The notes under the pieces: generated by a model
What the model saw: the letters and a program-made list of their open reading frames with translations, nothing else
Told to the model about the DNA's origin: nothing
The model's database searches: none
Translations under genes and position numbers: made by a program
Origin: Acidobacteriaceae bacterium UBA1307
GTDB taxonomy: Bacteria > Acidobacteriota > Terriglobia > Terriglobales > Acidobacteriaceae
Direction of reading: 5' to 3'
Length of the DNA: 64,000 bases
Assembly: GCA_002307235.1 (NCBI GenBank)
Contig: DBTV01000006.1
Coordinates: 461-64,460, forward strand
Part shown: positions 44,404 to 52,771 of the stretch, piece by piece
Layout of the letters: each line of letters starts with the position of its first letter
Position numbering within the stretch: position 1 is the first letter of the stretch

Positions 44404-45825
44404 ATGCATACAAAGTATCGTTGGACCGCTGCAATGGCCGTGTGCTGCTTGCTATTGTCTGTTTTGGTGCGGGCTCAGGCACCGGCTGCCTCCGACAAGG
44501 CAGCGCGCCTTGCCCGGCAGGCCGCCGAGACCGCCGCCGCGCTGGCCGACCACCAGCAGATGCTCGACCAGCTCGGCATCAAGCATTTGCGCCCTGCGGC
44601 CAGCCACGATCCGAAGTCGCCGAACGCGGTCAACTACGACGAGTCCAGGGCGAATCCCTACACAAATCTGCCCGATCCGCTGCGCTTCGACGACGGTCGC
44701 CCGGTGCGCACGGCGAGCCAGTGGTGGAAGCAGCGTCGGCCCCAAATCGTCGAGCTCTTTGATCGCGAGGTGCTGGGCCGGGTGCCCGCCAACGCTCCCC
44801 AGGTTCACTGGGAGCTGCTGGAAACAAGGAAAATCACGCTGGGCGGGGTCGAAGTCGTCGAAAAACATCTGGCCGGACAAATCGACAATGCAGGCGATCC
44901 GCAGCTCAAGCCGGTGATCGATCTGGTGGTGGGCACGCCGGCGGCGGCGCGAGGCCCGGTGCCGGCGGTGCTCGAGCTGGCCTTCAGCCCTTCGGCGATG
45001 GCAGTGGCGGCGCGCTTCATCCCGGAGATGGTGCCGGGCGGGCCGGGCAACGAGGGGCCGAGCTGGCAGCAGCAGGCCATCGAGCGGGGTTGGGGCTATG
45101 CCGTGATGCTGCCGACCAGCTTTCAGGACGATAACGGCGCCGGGCTGCGCGCGGGCGTCATCGGCCTTGCCAATTACGGCCAGCCGCGCAAGCCCGAGGA
45201 CTGGGGCACGATCCGCGCCTGGGCCTGGGGTGCCAGCCGCGTCATGGACTACCTGCAAACGGACCGGCGGATCGATGGGAAGAAGATCGCCATCGAGGGG
45301 CACTCGCGCTTCGGGAAAACGGCTTTGGTTGCCATGGCGTACGACCAGCGTTTTGCCGCGGCCTACATCAGCTCGGCGGGAACCGGCGGCGACAAGCTCT
45401 ACCGCCATGTGATGGGCGAGCAGCTTGAAAACCTGACCGCCGCGCCGACCTTCTACTACTGGATGGCGGGCAATTTTTTGAAGTATGGCGGCCCGCTGAC
45501 GACCGGCGACCTGCCGGTGGACGCCCATGAGCTGATCGCGCTCTGTGCTCCGCGGCCGGTGCTGATCGGGGTGGGCTCGACGACGGAGGGCGACGCCTGG
45601 GCCGATCCCAAGGGAGAGTGGATGGGGGCGGTGGCTGCCGGTCCTGTCTATAAACTCCTAGGCCAAAAGGACTTGGGGACGACCACGATGCCGCCGATGG
45701 AGACCGGGCTGCTCACCGGCGCGCTCGCCTTTCGCCAGCACCGCTTTGGCCACACGCCGGGGCCGAACTGGCCGACCTTCTTCGATTTCGCCGCGCGCGT
45801 CTTCGACAAAAAGCAGGCGAAATAA
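44404..45825 (+). CDS. Glucuronoyl esterase-like hydrolase (CE15 family)
   Basis: A 473-residue exported alpha/beta hydrolase (signal peptide AAMAVCCLLLSVLVRAQ). It carries GWGYAVMLPTSFQDDNGAGL, the nucleophile elbow IEGHSRFGKTALVAMAYDQR with Ser in GHSRFGK as in CE15, AAYISSAGTGGDKLYR, ALCAPRPVLIGVG, and His in FRQHRFGHTPGPNWPTF. CE15 enzymes cut the ester between 4-O-methyl-glucuronic acid of xylan and lignin alcohols. Bacterial members often sit in biomass-degradation loci. The length fits bacterial CE15. A wider annotation as acetylxylan esterase-like is the alternative. It is divergent from the chemoreceptor gene with a 240-bp gap holding their promoters. Confidence 0.85.
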   Translation: MHTKYRWTAAMAVCCLLLSVLVRAQAPAASDKAARLARQAAETAAALADHQQMLDQLGIKHLRPAASHDPKSPNAVNYDESRANPYTNLPDPLRFDDGRPVRTASQWWKQRRPQIVELFDREVLGRVPANAPQVHWELLETRKITLGGVEVVEKHLAGQIDNAGDPQLKPVIDLVVGTPAAARGPVPAVLELAFSPSAMAVAARFIPEMVPGGPGNEGPSWQQQAIERGWGYAVMLPTSFQDDNGAGLRAGVIGLANYGQPRKPEDWGTIRAWAWGASRVMDYLQTDRRIDGKKIAIEGHSRFGKTALVAMAYDQRFAAAYISSAGTGGDKLYRHVMGEQLENLTAAPTFYYWMAGNFLKYGGPLTTGDLPVDAHELIALCAPRPVLIGVGSTTEGDAWADPKGEWMGAVAAGPVYKLLGQKDLGTTTMPPMETGLLTGALAFRQHRFGHTPGPNWPTFFDFAARVFDKKQAK

Positions 45826-45912
45826 GGAGTTAGCAGGTTTTGTACAGACAGGGGCGGCCGTTGGTGGGGTGCCCCGTTGTCGTCGCGCACGTACGTCAAA
45901 ATCAGGAAAAAA

Positions 45913-46386
45913 CTACAGCGGTTTGACCATCACGATGCCGTGGCAGTCGAAGCCCTCGCGGATCGGCCGGCCGGGATCGAAGGCGATGTGCTCGGCTTCG
46001 ACGAAGCCCCAGTGTTGATAGACCGGAAAAAGCTCGTTGCGCAGGCTGAGAACGACGATTTTTGCCTCGCGGCAACCGGCTGCGCGCAGCCGCTGCTCGA
46101 CGGCGGCGACCAGTTTGTGGCCGATGCCATGGCCCTGGTGGGCGACGGCCACGGCCAGCATGCCGAGGTAGCCGCGCGGCGGGGTGGGTTCGTAGTAGAT
46201 GGAGCCGAGAAGCTGGCCGGCGTCGTCCTCGGCCATCAGGATCAGCCCCTGGCGCATCTCCTCGGCCAGCCGCGCGGCGTCGGTGCGTGTGCCGCCCATA
46301 AAGGTTTCCACCTCAAAGGCTTGGTTGATCATCGGGATCAGACGGTCGGCGTCGCTCGCGGCGGCAAGACGAAAGTTGATTTCCAT
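45913..46386 (-). CDS. GNAT family N-acetyltransferase
   Basis: 157 residues covering a full GNAT fold: an N-terminal strand (INFRLAAASDADRLIPMINQ), the acetyl-CoA-binding motif A (GMLAVAVAHQGHGIGHKLVA, the Q/RxxGxG/A loop as QGHGIG), motif B (CREAKIVVLSLRNELFPVYQ) and a final WGFVEAEHIAF strand. The acceptor substrate is not predictable. ATG at 46386 is chosen; a TTG at 46395 would add 3 residues. It converges with the esterase gene. Its 5' flank is the CCCCTAG repeat region. Confidence 0.85.
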   Translation of the reverse strand: MEINFRLAAASDADRLIPMINQAFEVETFMGGTRTDAARLAEEMRQGLILMAEDDAGQLLGSIYYEPTPPRGYLGMLAVAVAHQGHGIGHKLVAAVEQRLRAAGCREAKIVVLSLRNELFPVYQHWGFVEAEHIAFDPGRPIREGFDCHGIVMVKPL

Positions 46387-46402
46387 GGAACTCAAGGATA
46401 AT

Positions 46403-46500
46403 TCCAGGGACCAGGACCTGTCCCTGCTCCCTACGTCCCTAGCCCCTAGCCTCTAGCCCCTAGCCCCTAGCCCTAGCCCCTAGCCCCTACGTCTCCCCTT
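46403..46500. repeat. CCCTAGCCCCTAG intergenic repeat, copy 3
   Basis: A run of about ten near-identical units (CCCTAGC, CCCCTAGC, CTCTAGCC) flanked by TCCCTGCTCCCTACGTCCCT-like words, filling the gap between the GNAT gene and yceD. It is related, in inverse orientation, to the GGGAC runs near secF and lptD. Confidence 0.8.
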
Positions 46501-46551
46501 TTTGCGAGGAAAAAATGCACAGCGGGGCTCGAATTAAGGTAGGCTCAGAGT

Positions 46552-47103
46552 ATGGAGTTCAAGGTAAGTGAGCTGGAGCGGGAGCCAGAGGAATTTGATC
46601 TGGTGCTGGCTGCAGGAACAATCGATTGCGGCGAAGAGGCCGAGCAGAAGGCACCGCTGAAGGTGGAAGGGCGCGCGGAGGTGATCCACGAGCACCGGGG
46701 ACCGGATGAGGTGGTGGCCGATATTCGCCTGCGGGGGCACTACAAGGGCCTTTTCGAGGCACCCTGCGCCCGTTGCGTCGAGCCGGTGGAAGTGCCTGTG
46801 GATGGCGAGTTTGACCTGATCTTCCGGCCGGAAAATGTGGATGCCCAAAGCGGTGAACGCGCGATCTCTGCGCCAGACACCGAAATCGGGTATTATGAAA
46901 AAGACAGTCTTTTGCTTGAGGACGTCTTGCGCGAACAGGTGCTTTTATCCCTGCCGACGCGGGTCTTATGCAAGCCGGACTGCAAGGGGCTTTGCCCGAG
47001 CTGCGGCGTGAACCGCAATAGCCAGACGTGCACCTGCGAAGAGGGTCCGAAGGACCCCCGTTGGGAAGCGCTGGCCGGACTCCGCAGCCAGATAAAGCTC
47101 TAA
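46552..47103 (+). CDS. yceD: YceD/DUF177 family protein
   Basis: 183 residues of the DUF177 family, whose members affect 23S rRNA accumulation and ribosome assembly. Central VADIRLRGHYKGLFEAPCAR then CVEPVEVPVDGEFDLIF, and a C-terminal Cys-rich segment CKPDCKGLCPSCGVNRNSQT that may bind zinc. It is the first gene of yceD-rpmF-plsX, an order conserved widely in bacteria, with 162 bp to rpmF. Confidence 0.9.
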   Translation: MEFKVSELEREPEEFDLVLAAGTIDCGEEAEQKAPLKVEGRAEVIHEHRGPDEVVADIRLRGHYKGLFEAPCARCVEPVEVPVDGEFDLIFRPENVDAQSGERAISAPDTEIGYYEKDSLLLEDVLREQVLLSLPTRVLCKPDCKGLCPSCGVNRNSQTCTCEEGPKDPRWEALAGLRSQIKL

Positions 47104-47265
47104 CGAATTTCAGACCCTGCCAGAAAGCAGGGAACTCCGCCGCGCTCGTTGGCAGCCAATGCCCCGTGCCGCCTGACCGATCCCCACAACGGGGGCACGG
47201 AAAAGGACGCCGCGATTTTGGCGTTCCAAGGGAATTTTGCGGCCGGAGAGAAGAAAGGAACTGCA

Positions 47266-47454
47266 ATGCCGAATCCGAAACGGCGCCACTCTGCGCGTCG
47301 CACCTCTATTCGCCGCGCCCACGACTTTCTGACCGCAACGGGCGTTTCCGAGTGCCCGAACTGCCACGAGAAGAAGCTGCCTCACCGGGCCTGCCCGAAG
47401 TGCGGCACCTACAAGGGCCGCGAGGTTCTGAAGGTCAAGGAAGCCGAGAAGTAA
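47266..47454 (+). CDS. rpmF: 50S ribosomal protein L32
   Basis: 62 residues. It starts MPNPKRRHSARRTSIRRAHD as all L32 proteins do. It keeps the zinc-ribbon cysteines (CPNCHEKKLPHRACPKC) so it is the C+ form that does not signal zinc starvation. ATG at 47266 with AAAGGA seven bases upstream. It is between yceD and plsX; plsX begins 5 bp after its stop. Confidence 0.97.
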   Translation: MPNPKRRHSARRTSIRRAHDFLTATGVSECPNCHEKKLPHRACPKCGTYKGREVLKVKEAEK

Positions 47455-47458
47455 AGCG

Positions 47459-48523
47459 GTGGACAATCTCACCGACATCGTGCTCGATGCCGTTGGTTCC
47501 GACCACGCGCCCGAGCCAGAGATTCGCGGGGCAATCCTTGCTTGCAAGGCATTGCCCGTCCGCGTTCATCTGGTAGGACCGGAGCGGGAGCTGCGGGATC
47601 AGCTCGATGATCTTCTTGAAAATGAAGAGCTGCCGATCGAAATCCACCACGCATCCGAAAGGATCGGGATGGACGAGAAGGCGGCGCATGCGGTTCGGAC
47701 CAAGCGCGACAGTTCGCTGCGCGTGGGCCTGAAGATGGTGCGCGAGGGCAAGGCTGCCGGGTTTGTGACGGCGGGCAACACCGGCGCGGCCATGGCCACG
47801 GCCAAGATGGTTCTGGGTACGTTGCCGGGTGTGGATCGACCGGCTCTGGCGACGCCGATGCCGGCGTCGACGGGGACTCCTTGCGTTCTTTTGGACGTGG
47901 GAGCGAACGTCGATTGCAAGCCGCACAATCTTGAACAGTTCGCTCTGATGGGCGACATCTATGCCCGCACCGTGCTCAAAATCGAAGAGCCGCGCGTGGG
48001 CCTGTTGTCGATTGGCGAAGAAGAGACCAAGGGCAATGATCTGACCCGTGAGGCCTTTCCGCTGCTGAAGGCGCTGCCGGTGAACTTTATCGGCAATGTC
48101 GAAGGGCGCGATATTTTTTCAGGCCTGGCGGATGTGATTGTCTGCGATGGTTTTGTCGGCAACGTGGCGCTGAAGACCAGCGAGGGCGTGGGCCGGTTCG
48201 TGCGCGAGGTTCTGCGCGATTCTCTGACCCAGACGGTGACGGCGAAGGTGGGCGCGCTGCTTTCGCGTCAGGCCTTCAACAACTTCCGCCAGCGGCTCGA
48301 TTATCGCGAGTACGGCGGCGCGCCGCTGCTCGGCGTTCGTGGCATCTGCATCATCGGCCACGGCTCGTCGAACGACCGCGCCATCTACAACGGCATTCGT
48401 GTGGCCTATGAGTTCGCCAAGGGCGGCACGGTGGGCCGGATCGAGACGGACTTTGCCAACCTGGGCTGGAAGCGTGAGCCGAGGACGGCAAGTGCCGCAA
48501 CGGCGGGCAATTCCGAGCAATAA
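47459..48523 (+). CDS. plsX: Phosphate acyltransferase PlsX
   Basis: A 354-residue enzyme that converts acyl-ACP to acyl-phosphate, the first step of phosphatidic acid synthesis in most bacteria. Motifs: VLDAVGSDHAPEPEIRGA, AGFVTAGNTGAAMATAKMVL, LDVGANVDCKPHNLEQFALM, RVGLLSIGEEETKGNDL, NFIGNVEGRDIFSGLADVIV, CDGFVGNVALKTSEG, and GGAPLLGVRGICIIGHGSSN. All are in place. GTG at 47459, coupled to rpmF. fabH does not follow; a terminator does. Confidence 0.96.
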   Translation: MDNLTDIVLDAVGSDHAPEPEIRGAILACKALPVRVHLVGPERELRDQLDDLLENEELPIEIHHASERIGMDEKAAHAVRTKRDSSLRVGLKMVREGKAAGFVTAGNTGAAMATAKMVLGTLPGVDRPALATPMPASTGTPCVLLDVGANVDCKPHNLEQFALMGDIYARTVLKIEEPRVGLLSIGEEETKGNDLTREAFPLLKALPVNFIGNVEGRDIFSGLADVIVCDGFVGNVALKTSEGVGRFVREVLRDSLTQTVTAKVGALLSRQAFNNFRQRLDYREYGGAPLLGVRGICIIGHGSSNDRAIYNGIRVAYEFAKGGTVGRIETDFANLGWKREPRTASAATAGNSEQ

Positions 48524-48541
48524 TTTTTTGTACGCGATCTG

Positions 48542-48575
48542 AAAAGCGGCAGCCCGAGGGCTGCCGCTTTTGTTT
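48542..48575 (+). terminator. Terminator of yceD-rpmF-plsX
   Basis: A 13-bp perfect stem (48542-48554 with 48559-48571) around CGAG, with A4 and T4 flanks and TTTTGTTTG after. 18 bp beyond plsX. Confidence 0.9.
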
Positions 48576-48692
48576 GTAGATGACAAAGTGATGTTTGGAA
48601 GGGTCCCCGTTTTTCGTCGGGCGAGAGCCTTTTTCCAATCCCCGTGCCGTGTTCGATTGCGTGCAAGGATCTTTCTCTTGTGGGATTGGGCC

Positions 48693-48844
48693 GGAGGGAG
48701 CAGGGGCATTTATGCCCCTGAAGCAGACGCTTGAAACTTTGCGCCTTCAGGCGCAGGCCTTTCCTGGCTGAAGGAAAAGACCCGAGGCTAAAGCCGGTTC
48801 CTGTTGCACGGGATTTCAGGGGCATGAATGCCCCTGCTCCCTCC
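48693..48844. repeat. Composite REP/BIME-like inverted repeat
   Basis: Two 30-base arms (48693-48722, 48815-48844) that are reverse complements at 29 of 30 positions, separated by 92 bases. Each arm contains an inner palindrome (AGGGGCATTTATGCCCCT and AGGGGCATGAATGCCCCT). The centre holds a further hairpin GCGCCTTCAGGCGC (48741-48754) and GAGGCTAAAGCC. It occupies the 342-bp gap between convergent plsX and the permease gene. No coding sequence was seen. Confidence 0.85.
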
Positions 48845-48865
48845 CCATCTTTGCTGCCCACTGCC

Positions 48866-50140
48866 TTACTCAAACTTCAGCGCGTCGACCGGGTTCATCT
48901 GGGCGGCGCGGGTGGCCGGAGTGGTGCCAAAGATGACGCCGACGCCGGTGGCCGAGCCGAGGGCGATGACGATTGACCAGACGGAGATCGGCAGCGCGTA
49001 GTCGGTGAAGAAGCGGATCGAGAGCGGAATGACGAGGCCGACCAGGGTGCCGACGACGCCGCCAGAGAGTGAAATCAGAATGGCCTCGGTGAGGAACTGC
49101 AATCGTATCTCTCGCGAGGTGGCACCCAGCGCCTTGCGGATGCCGATTTCGCGGATGCGGGAGCGTACATTGGCCAGCATGATGTTCATGATGCCGACGC
49201 CGCCAACGGCCAGCGTAACGGCGGCCACCAGCACCAGCACGGCCGTGATGGCATTGGCGATATTGCCCGCGATGGTCAGCATCTCTTTCATGGTCTGGGT
49301 CTTATAGACGGAGTTGGTGCGATGGCGGCTCTTGATGATGCGCACAATCTCGTTGGCTGCCGCAGGAACCTCTTCCATCGAGGCCATCGAAAAGTAGATC
49401 TGGTTGACGTGGTTGGAGCCGAGGAAGTAGCGGACGACCGAGTTGGGCACCAGAATCGTCTGATCGGCGATCTCGGATTGACCGAAGTCGTCGACGGCGA
49501 GTTTGAAGACGCCGATGACGGTAAAGGGGATGCCGGAGATCTCGAAGGTCTGGCCCACGGCGGCGTCATCGCTGCCGTAGCGTTCGCGGGCGAAGAGCTC
49601 GGAGATGACGGCGCACTTGGTGTGGGTGTCATTGTCGGTGTCGTCGAGGAAGCGGCCGGCGGGCATCACCAGATTGCGGATGTAGCGGTACTGCGGGCTG
49701 ACACCGAGGATCAGTGTGTCCTTCATGACGCCGCCGCCGAAGCTGATGCGGTCATGCATGTCGACGACCGGCGAGGAGTACATGACGCCGGGAAGCTGGG
49801 CAACGACGGCCTTTTGGTCCTCGATGGTCAGGGCGTCATTCTGGCTGCTGTGCTCGTTCGAGCTGGCGCCGCCGCCGGAGTATTCGACCTCGACGGAGTT
49901 GGTTTCGATCTTCTGCAACTGCTCAAGAATATACTTTTTGCCGGTCATGCCGATGGTGACGACCAAGATGACCGAGGCGGTGCCGATGACCATGCCCAAT
50001 GCGGTGAGGGCAAAGCGGGCCTTGCTGGCGCGGAAGCTGTCAACGGCGATCTTGAGGATCTCGCTGAACATCATGGTCTGGCGTGCGCTGCCGAGTGTTT
50101 GTTCGAAGGAGCGCCTGCGTTGTTGTTCGGTTGGATTCAT
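48866..50140 (-). CDS. MacB-type ABC transporter permease (FtsX fold)
   Basis: 424 residues. N-terminal membrane helix (RFALTALGMVIGTASVILVV), a large MacB periplasmic core domain (about 75-280, including GVMYSSPVVDMHD, LILGVSPQYRYIRNLVMPAG, FEISGIPFTVIGVF), then three FtsX helices (AITAVLVLVAAVTLAVGGVG; SRIREIGIRKALGATSREIR between helices; SLSGGVVGTLVGLVIPLSIR; VIALGSATGVGVIFGTTPAT). It ends NPVDALKFE, typical of MacB-like permeases. The ATPase and membrane-fusion protein are not adjacent, so its partner is encoded elsewhere. MacB-type systems are mechanotransmission machines for toxin, lipoprotein or antibiotic export; substrate unknown. Confidence 0.9.
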   Translation of the reverse strand: MNPTEQQRRRSFEQTLGSARQTMMFSEILKIAVDSFRASKARFALTALGMVIGTASVILVVTIGMTGKKYILEQLQKIETNSVEVEYSGGGASSNEHSSQNDALTIEDQKAVVAQLPGVMYSSPVVDMHDRISFGGGVMKDTLILGVSPQYRYIRNLVMPAGRFLDDTDNDTHTKCAVISELFARERYGSDDAAVGQTFEISGIPFTVIGVFKLAVDDFGQSEIADQTILVPNSVVRYFLGSNHVNQIYFSMASMEEVPAAANEIVRIIKSRHRTNSVYKTQTMKEMLTIAGNIANAITAVLVLVAAVTLAVGGVGIMNIMLANVRSRIREIGIRKALGATSREIRLQFLTEAILISLSGGVVGTLVGLVIPLSIRFFTDYALPISVWSIVIALGSATGVGVIFGTTPATRAAQMNPVDALKFE

Positions 50141-50385
50141 GGAGTTCCTGTGAGTTAGACGCGATGGCCGACCGACTGATTCCGGAAAAGAGCGTGGCAG
50201 GCGACCGATGGTGTTTCAAAACCCTACTGAATAGAGTACGCGTTCCGGGTTCAAGGGCAAAACTTCTGCCTTTGCCTGCGCAGAACGGCGGCAGAGGCTG
50301 CGCAAAATGAATGGAACCAGAGGCCTGCTCGAGACGTAGATTCTTGACAGAGCATTCCAAGAGAATTTTTGTGCAGGAAAGAGCG

Positions 50386-51036
50386 ATGGCTGGGATCAGT
50401 GCGGAGCTGGGTGCGGCGTTGGCCCTGGGGTTGGCGACCGGGCCGGTTTGTCTGGCGAGTTGCGGCCCGGCGGTGGTGCCCTGGATGCTGGGGCTACCCG
50501 CCGGGGTCGGCGGCCACGCGCGGCAACTGGCGCTGTTTCTTGCGGCGCGGCTGGGCGGCTATCTGCTGTTTGGGACGGCGGCGTGGTTTGCGGGCGAGGC
50601 GGTGCCGCATGCCTGGACCCCGGCGCTGTTTGGCGCTATTCAACTGGCGCTGGCCGTGGCTCTGGCGGCTTATGCGCTGGGCTGGCCCCGGCGGCGCTGT
50701 GGCGAGGGGGCCTGTGCAGCTCCGCTGATTAAGATCGAAACCGCGCCGGGGAACCGCTCCGCGCTCACGCTGGGTTTTCTTACCGGCATCAACTTTTGCC
50801 CGCCGTTTCTTGCGGCGGGTGCGCAGGCGGCCGAGAGTCGCTCGCTGGTGGCGGCGCTTTTGTTCTTTGCCGTGTTTTTTGTGGGGACGGCAGTGTGGTT
50901 TGTGCCGCTGGCTCCGCTGGGATGGGTGCGACGCACGGCAGAGTTGCGCTGGGTGGTGCGGCTGGCCGCCGGATTCGTCGCGCTCTGGTACGGCGTGACG
51001 GGCGCGGCGCTTTTGATGGGAGGATTGCATGGCTAG
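50386..51036 (+). CDS. SafE/DsbD-like membrane protein
   Basis: 216 residues with six hydrophobic segments. The Cys-containing openings GLATGPVCLASCGPAVVPWM and TLGFLTGINFCPPFLAAGAQ are a duplicated pattern typical of the DsbD/CcdA-like SafE (PF13386) family, which moves electrons or metals across the membrane for copper-oxidase or cytochrome c assembly. ATG at 50386 follows AGGAAAG; an in-frame ATG at 50311 would add 25 residues before the first helix. It overlaps the next gene by 8 bp, so the three genes 50386-52704 form an operon. Confidence 0.75.
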   Translation: MAGISAELGAALALGLATGPVCLASCGPAVVPWMLGLPAGVGGHARQLALFLAARLGGYLLFGTAAWFAGEAVPHAWTPALFGAIQLALAVALAAYALGWPRRRCGEGACAAPLIKIETAPGNRSALTLGFLTGINFCPPFLAAGAQAAESRSLVAALLFFAVFFVGTAVWFVPLAPLGWVRRTAELRWVVRLAAGFVALWYGVTGAALLMGGLHG

Positions 51037-52204
51037 TTCAATGGTTCGGCCCACGCAGCGGCCGGCACTGCGTGGCGTGGGCCGGGCATTGCTGCTGACG
51101 ACGCCGATGGCGCTCTGGGCGCTGTTGATGATGACGCCGCGATTGCGTGCCGAGCACGACGCGGTGACGCTCACGGCGGCGCTTGCGGTGGTGGTCTTCA
51201 TGACGGCGCTGTTCTACAAGATGCTGCGCACCGGCGAGACCTATCGCTGGCGGCGCATCTTTTTTGTCGCGCTGGGGCTGCTGTTTCCGGTGGGCTTTCT
51301 CTCGTCGCTCATCGCCTTGCGCGGCTCGATGAGCATTCCCATCGAGCACATCGTTGCGGGTGACACGCCGTTCTGTTTCATGGTGACGCCGATGCTGCTG
51401 ATTCCGGCGGCACTGACGAAGACGCTGATCTTTCCCGGCTCGATTCTGGCGACGCCGACCAATCCGCATTCCATCGCGGTGATGATCGGGCTGTGGGGCG
51501 CGCTGACGCTGGTGCTGGGCAAGGCGTGGTGCAGCTACGCATGTTTTTTCGGCGGCATTGAAGAGGGCGTGGCGGCGGTGGCAAAGCGGCCACGGATCCG
51601 AAAAATCGACGCGCGCTTCCGGATGGTGCCGTGGGCGGTGCTGTTGGTCACGGTGCTGCTTTCGGCCGCGCTCTTTGAGCCGTTTTATTGCACCTGGCTT
51701 TGTCCGTTCAAGACCGTGACGGAGTTTTTCGAGGTGCGCAACGTGACAACGGCGTTGCAGTTTGTCGTCTTTGTTTCACTGTTTGCCGGGCTGGTTGTGG
51801 TGTTGCCGTTTTTGACGAAAAAGCGCACGCAATGCGGCTTCTTCTGTCCCTTCGGCGCCTTTCAGTCGCTGTTCAACAAGATCAATATTTTTGAGATTCG
51901 CGTGGACCGCGCGCAGTGTGTTGACTGCGGCGCCTGTCAGCGTGCCTGCCCGACGATGGCGATTACGGCCGAGTCAGTGCGTGAGGGCAAGGTGCATTTG
52001 AACTGCATGAAGTGTGGCGCCTGCGTGGACGCCTGCAAGAAGGATGCAGCGCTGTGGCACGTGAAGGGAACCTCGCTCATGGCGCGGCCCGAGCGGGCAC
52101 GGCTACTGTTTCTTTATGGCGCATGGGCGATGGCGACGATGTTCGGCGGCAGCGTGCTGGCCGGTTCGCTGGTTGCGTTATGGCACTTGGTGGCGCGGGG
52201 ATGA
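51029..52204 (+). CDS. NapH/NosR/CcoG-like membrane 4Fe-4S protein
   Basis: 391 residues. It has five to six membrane helices and two CxxxCP-type motifs (CTWLCPF, CGFFCPF) at the membrane face. Two classical 4Fe-4S clusters lie at the C-terminus (CVDCGACQRACP and CMKCGACVDACKK), followed by a last helix. Members pass electrons from quinol or cytosol to periplasmic copper or nitrogen-oxide systems, or reduce copper during cbb3 oxidase assembly. Clustering with the SafE-like gene upstream (8-bp overlap) and the small anchored protein downstream favours an assembly role (inference). No oxidase structural genes are in the window. Confidence 0.82.
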   Translation: MASSMVRPTQRPALRGVGRALLLTTPMALWALLMMTPRLRAEHDAVTLTAALAVVVFMTALFYKMLRTGETYRWRRIFFVALGLLFPVGFLSSLIALRGSMSIPIEHIVAGDTPFCFMVTPMLLIPAALTKTLIFPGSILATPTNPHSIAVMIGLWGALTLVLGKAWCSYACFFGGIEEGVAAVAKRPRIRKIDARFRMVPWAVLLVTVLLSAALFEPFYCTWLCPFKTVTEFFEVRNVTTALQFVVFVSLFAGLVVVLPFLTKKRTQCGFFCPFGAFQSLFNKINIFEIRVDRAQCVDCGACQRACPTMAITAESVREGKVHLNCMKCGACVDACKKDAALWHVKGTSLMARPERARLLFLYGAWAMATMFGGSVLAGSLVALWHLVARG

Positions 52205-52215
52205 AGGGAGTCGCG

Positions 52216-52704
52216 ATGCGTGGAGCGAATTTTCTGGGCTATGGTGGCGCGGCGTTCACGGTGCTGCTGGCGCTGCTTGTGCCCTTCGTGTTGATGGGCG
52301 GCATCGCCCGTGCCGTGGCGCATGCGGGGCTGCGCGTGAGTCCGATGTACACGGGCGGCAGCGTGGTGCGCGTGGTTGAAAGACCTGGCTACCGGATCGA
52401 GATCAGTGCAACGGCGCGGCCGCACTGGTTTGAGCGCGGCCAGCCCTTTGTGCAGGTGGCCTTCACGCCGGCTTCGGCCTTGCCCGCGCAGATTGACGAG
52501 ACGCTTGACCTTGACGGCGACGGACGGCCCGATGTGCGGATGCGCTTCGCGGTGCCGCGCGACGAGAAGACGCCGCTGCACGGCGCATGGACCGCGCTGA
52601 ACAGCCACTATGCTTCCGCTGCGGACGCGAGTCGCACGGCGCGCTCAGCGCTGCTGGTGCGGACCCATGACCGCGTGCTGGCGCGGGTCGAAGAAAAACA
52701 GTGA
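52216..52704 (+). CDS. Membrane-anchored periplasmic protein with DxDGDG motif
   Basis: 162 residues. N-terminal membrane anchor (AFTVLLALLVPFVLMGGIAR), then a beta-rich extracytoplasmic domain (GYRIEISATARPHWFERGQP; VQVAFTPASALPAQ). It contains an EF-hand-like calcium loop LDLDGDGRPDVRM. I do not recognise the family, although position after a CcoG/NapH-like gene invites comparison with FixH/CcoH. ATG at 52216 follows AAGGGAG by five bases; an ATG at 52201 overlapping the upstream stop (ATGA) is possible. Third gene of the operon. Confidence 0.6.
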   Translation: MRGANFLGYGGAAFTVLLALLVPFVLMGGIARAVAHAGLRVSPMYTGGSVVRVVERPGYRIEISATARPHWFERGQPFVQVAFTPASALPAQIDETLDLDGDGRPDVRMRFAVPRDEKTPLHGAWTALNSHYASAADASRTARSALLVRTHDRVLARVEEKQ

Positions 52705-52710
52705 AGAGCA

Positions 52711-52771
52711 ACGCGTGAATAGTGGACGGCGGATAAGCACGCTTTCTGTTCACTGCCCACTGTTCACGCGT
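52711..52771. repeat. Long inverted repeat between convergent genes
   Basis: Arms ACGCGTGAATAGTGG (52711-52725) and CCACTGTTCACGCGT (52757-52771) match at 14 of 15 positions, 31-base spacer. There is no T tract, so weak as a classical terminator. The GTGAACAGTG wording resembles another dispersed intergenic repeat type. Confidence 0.7.
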
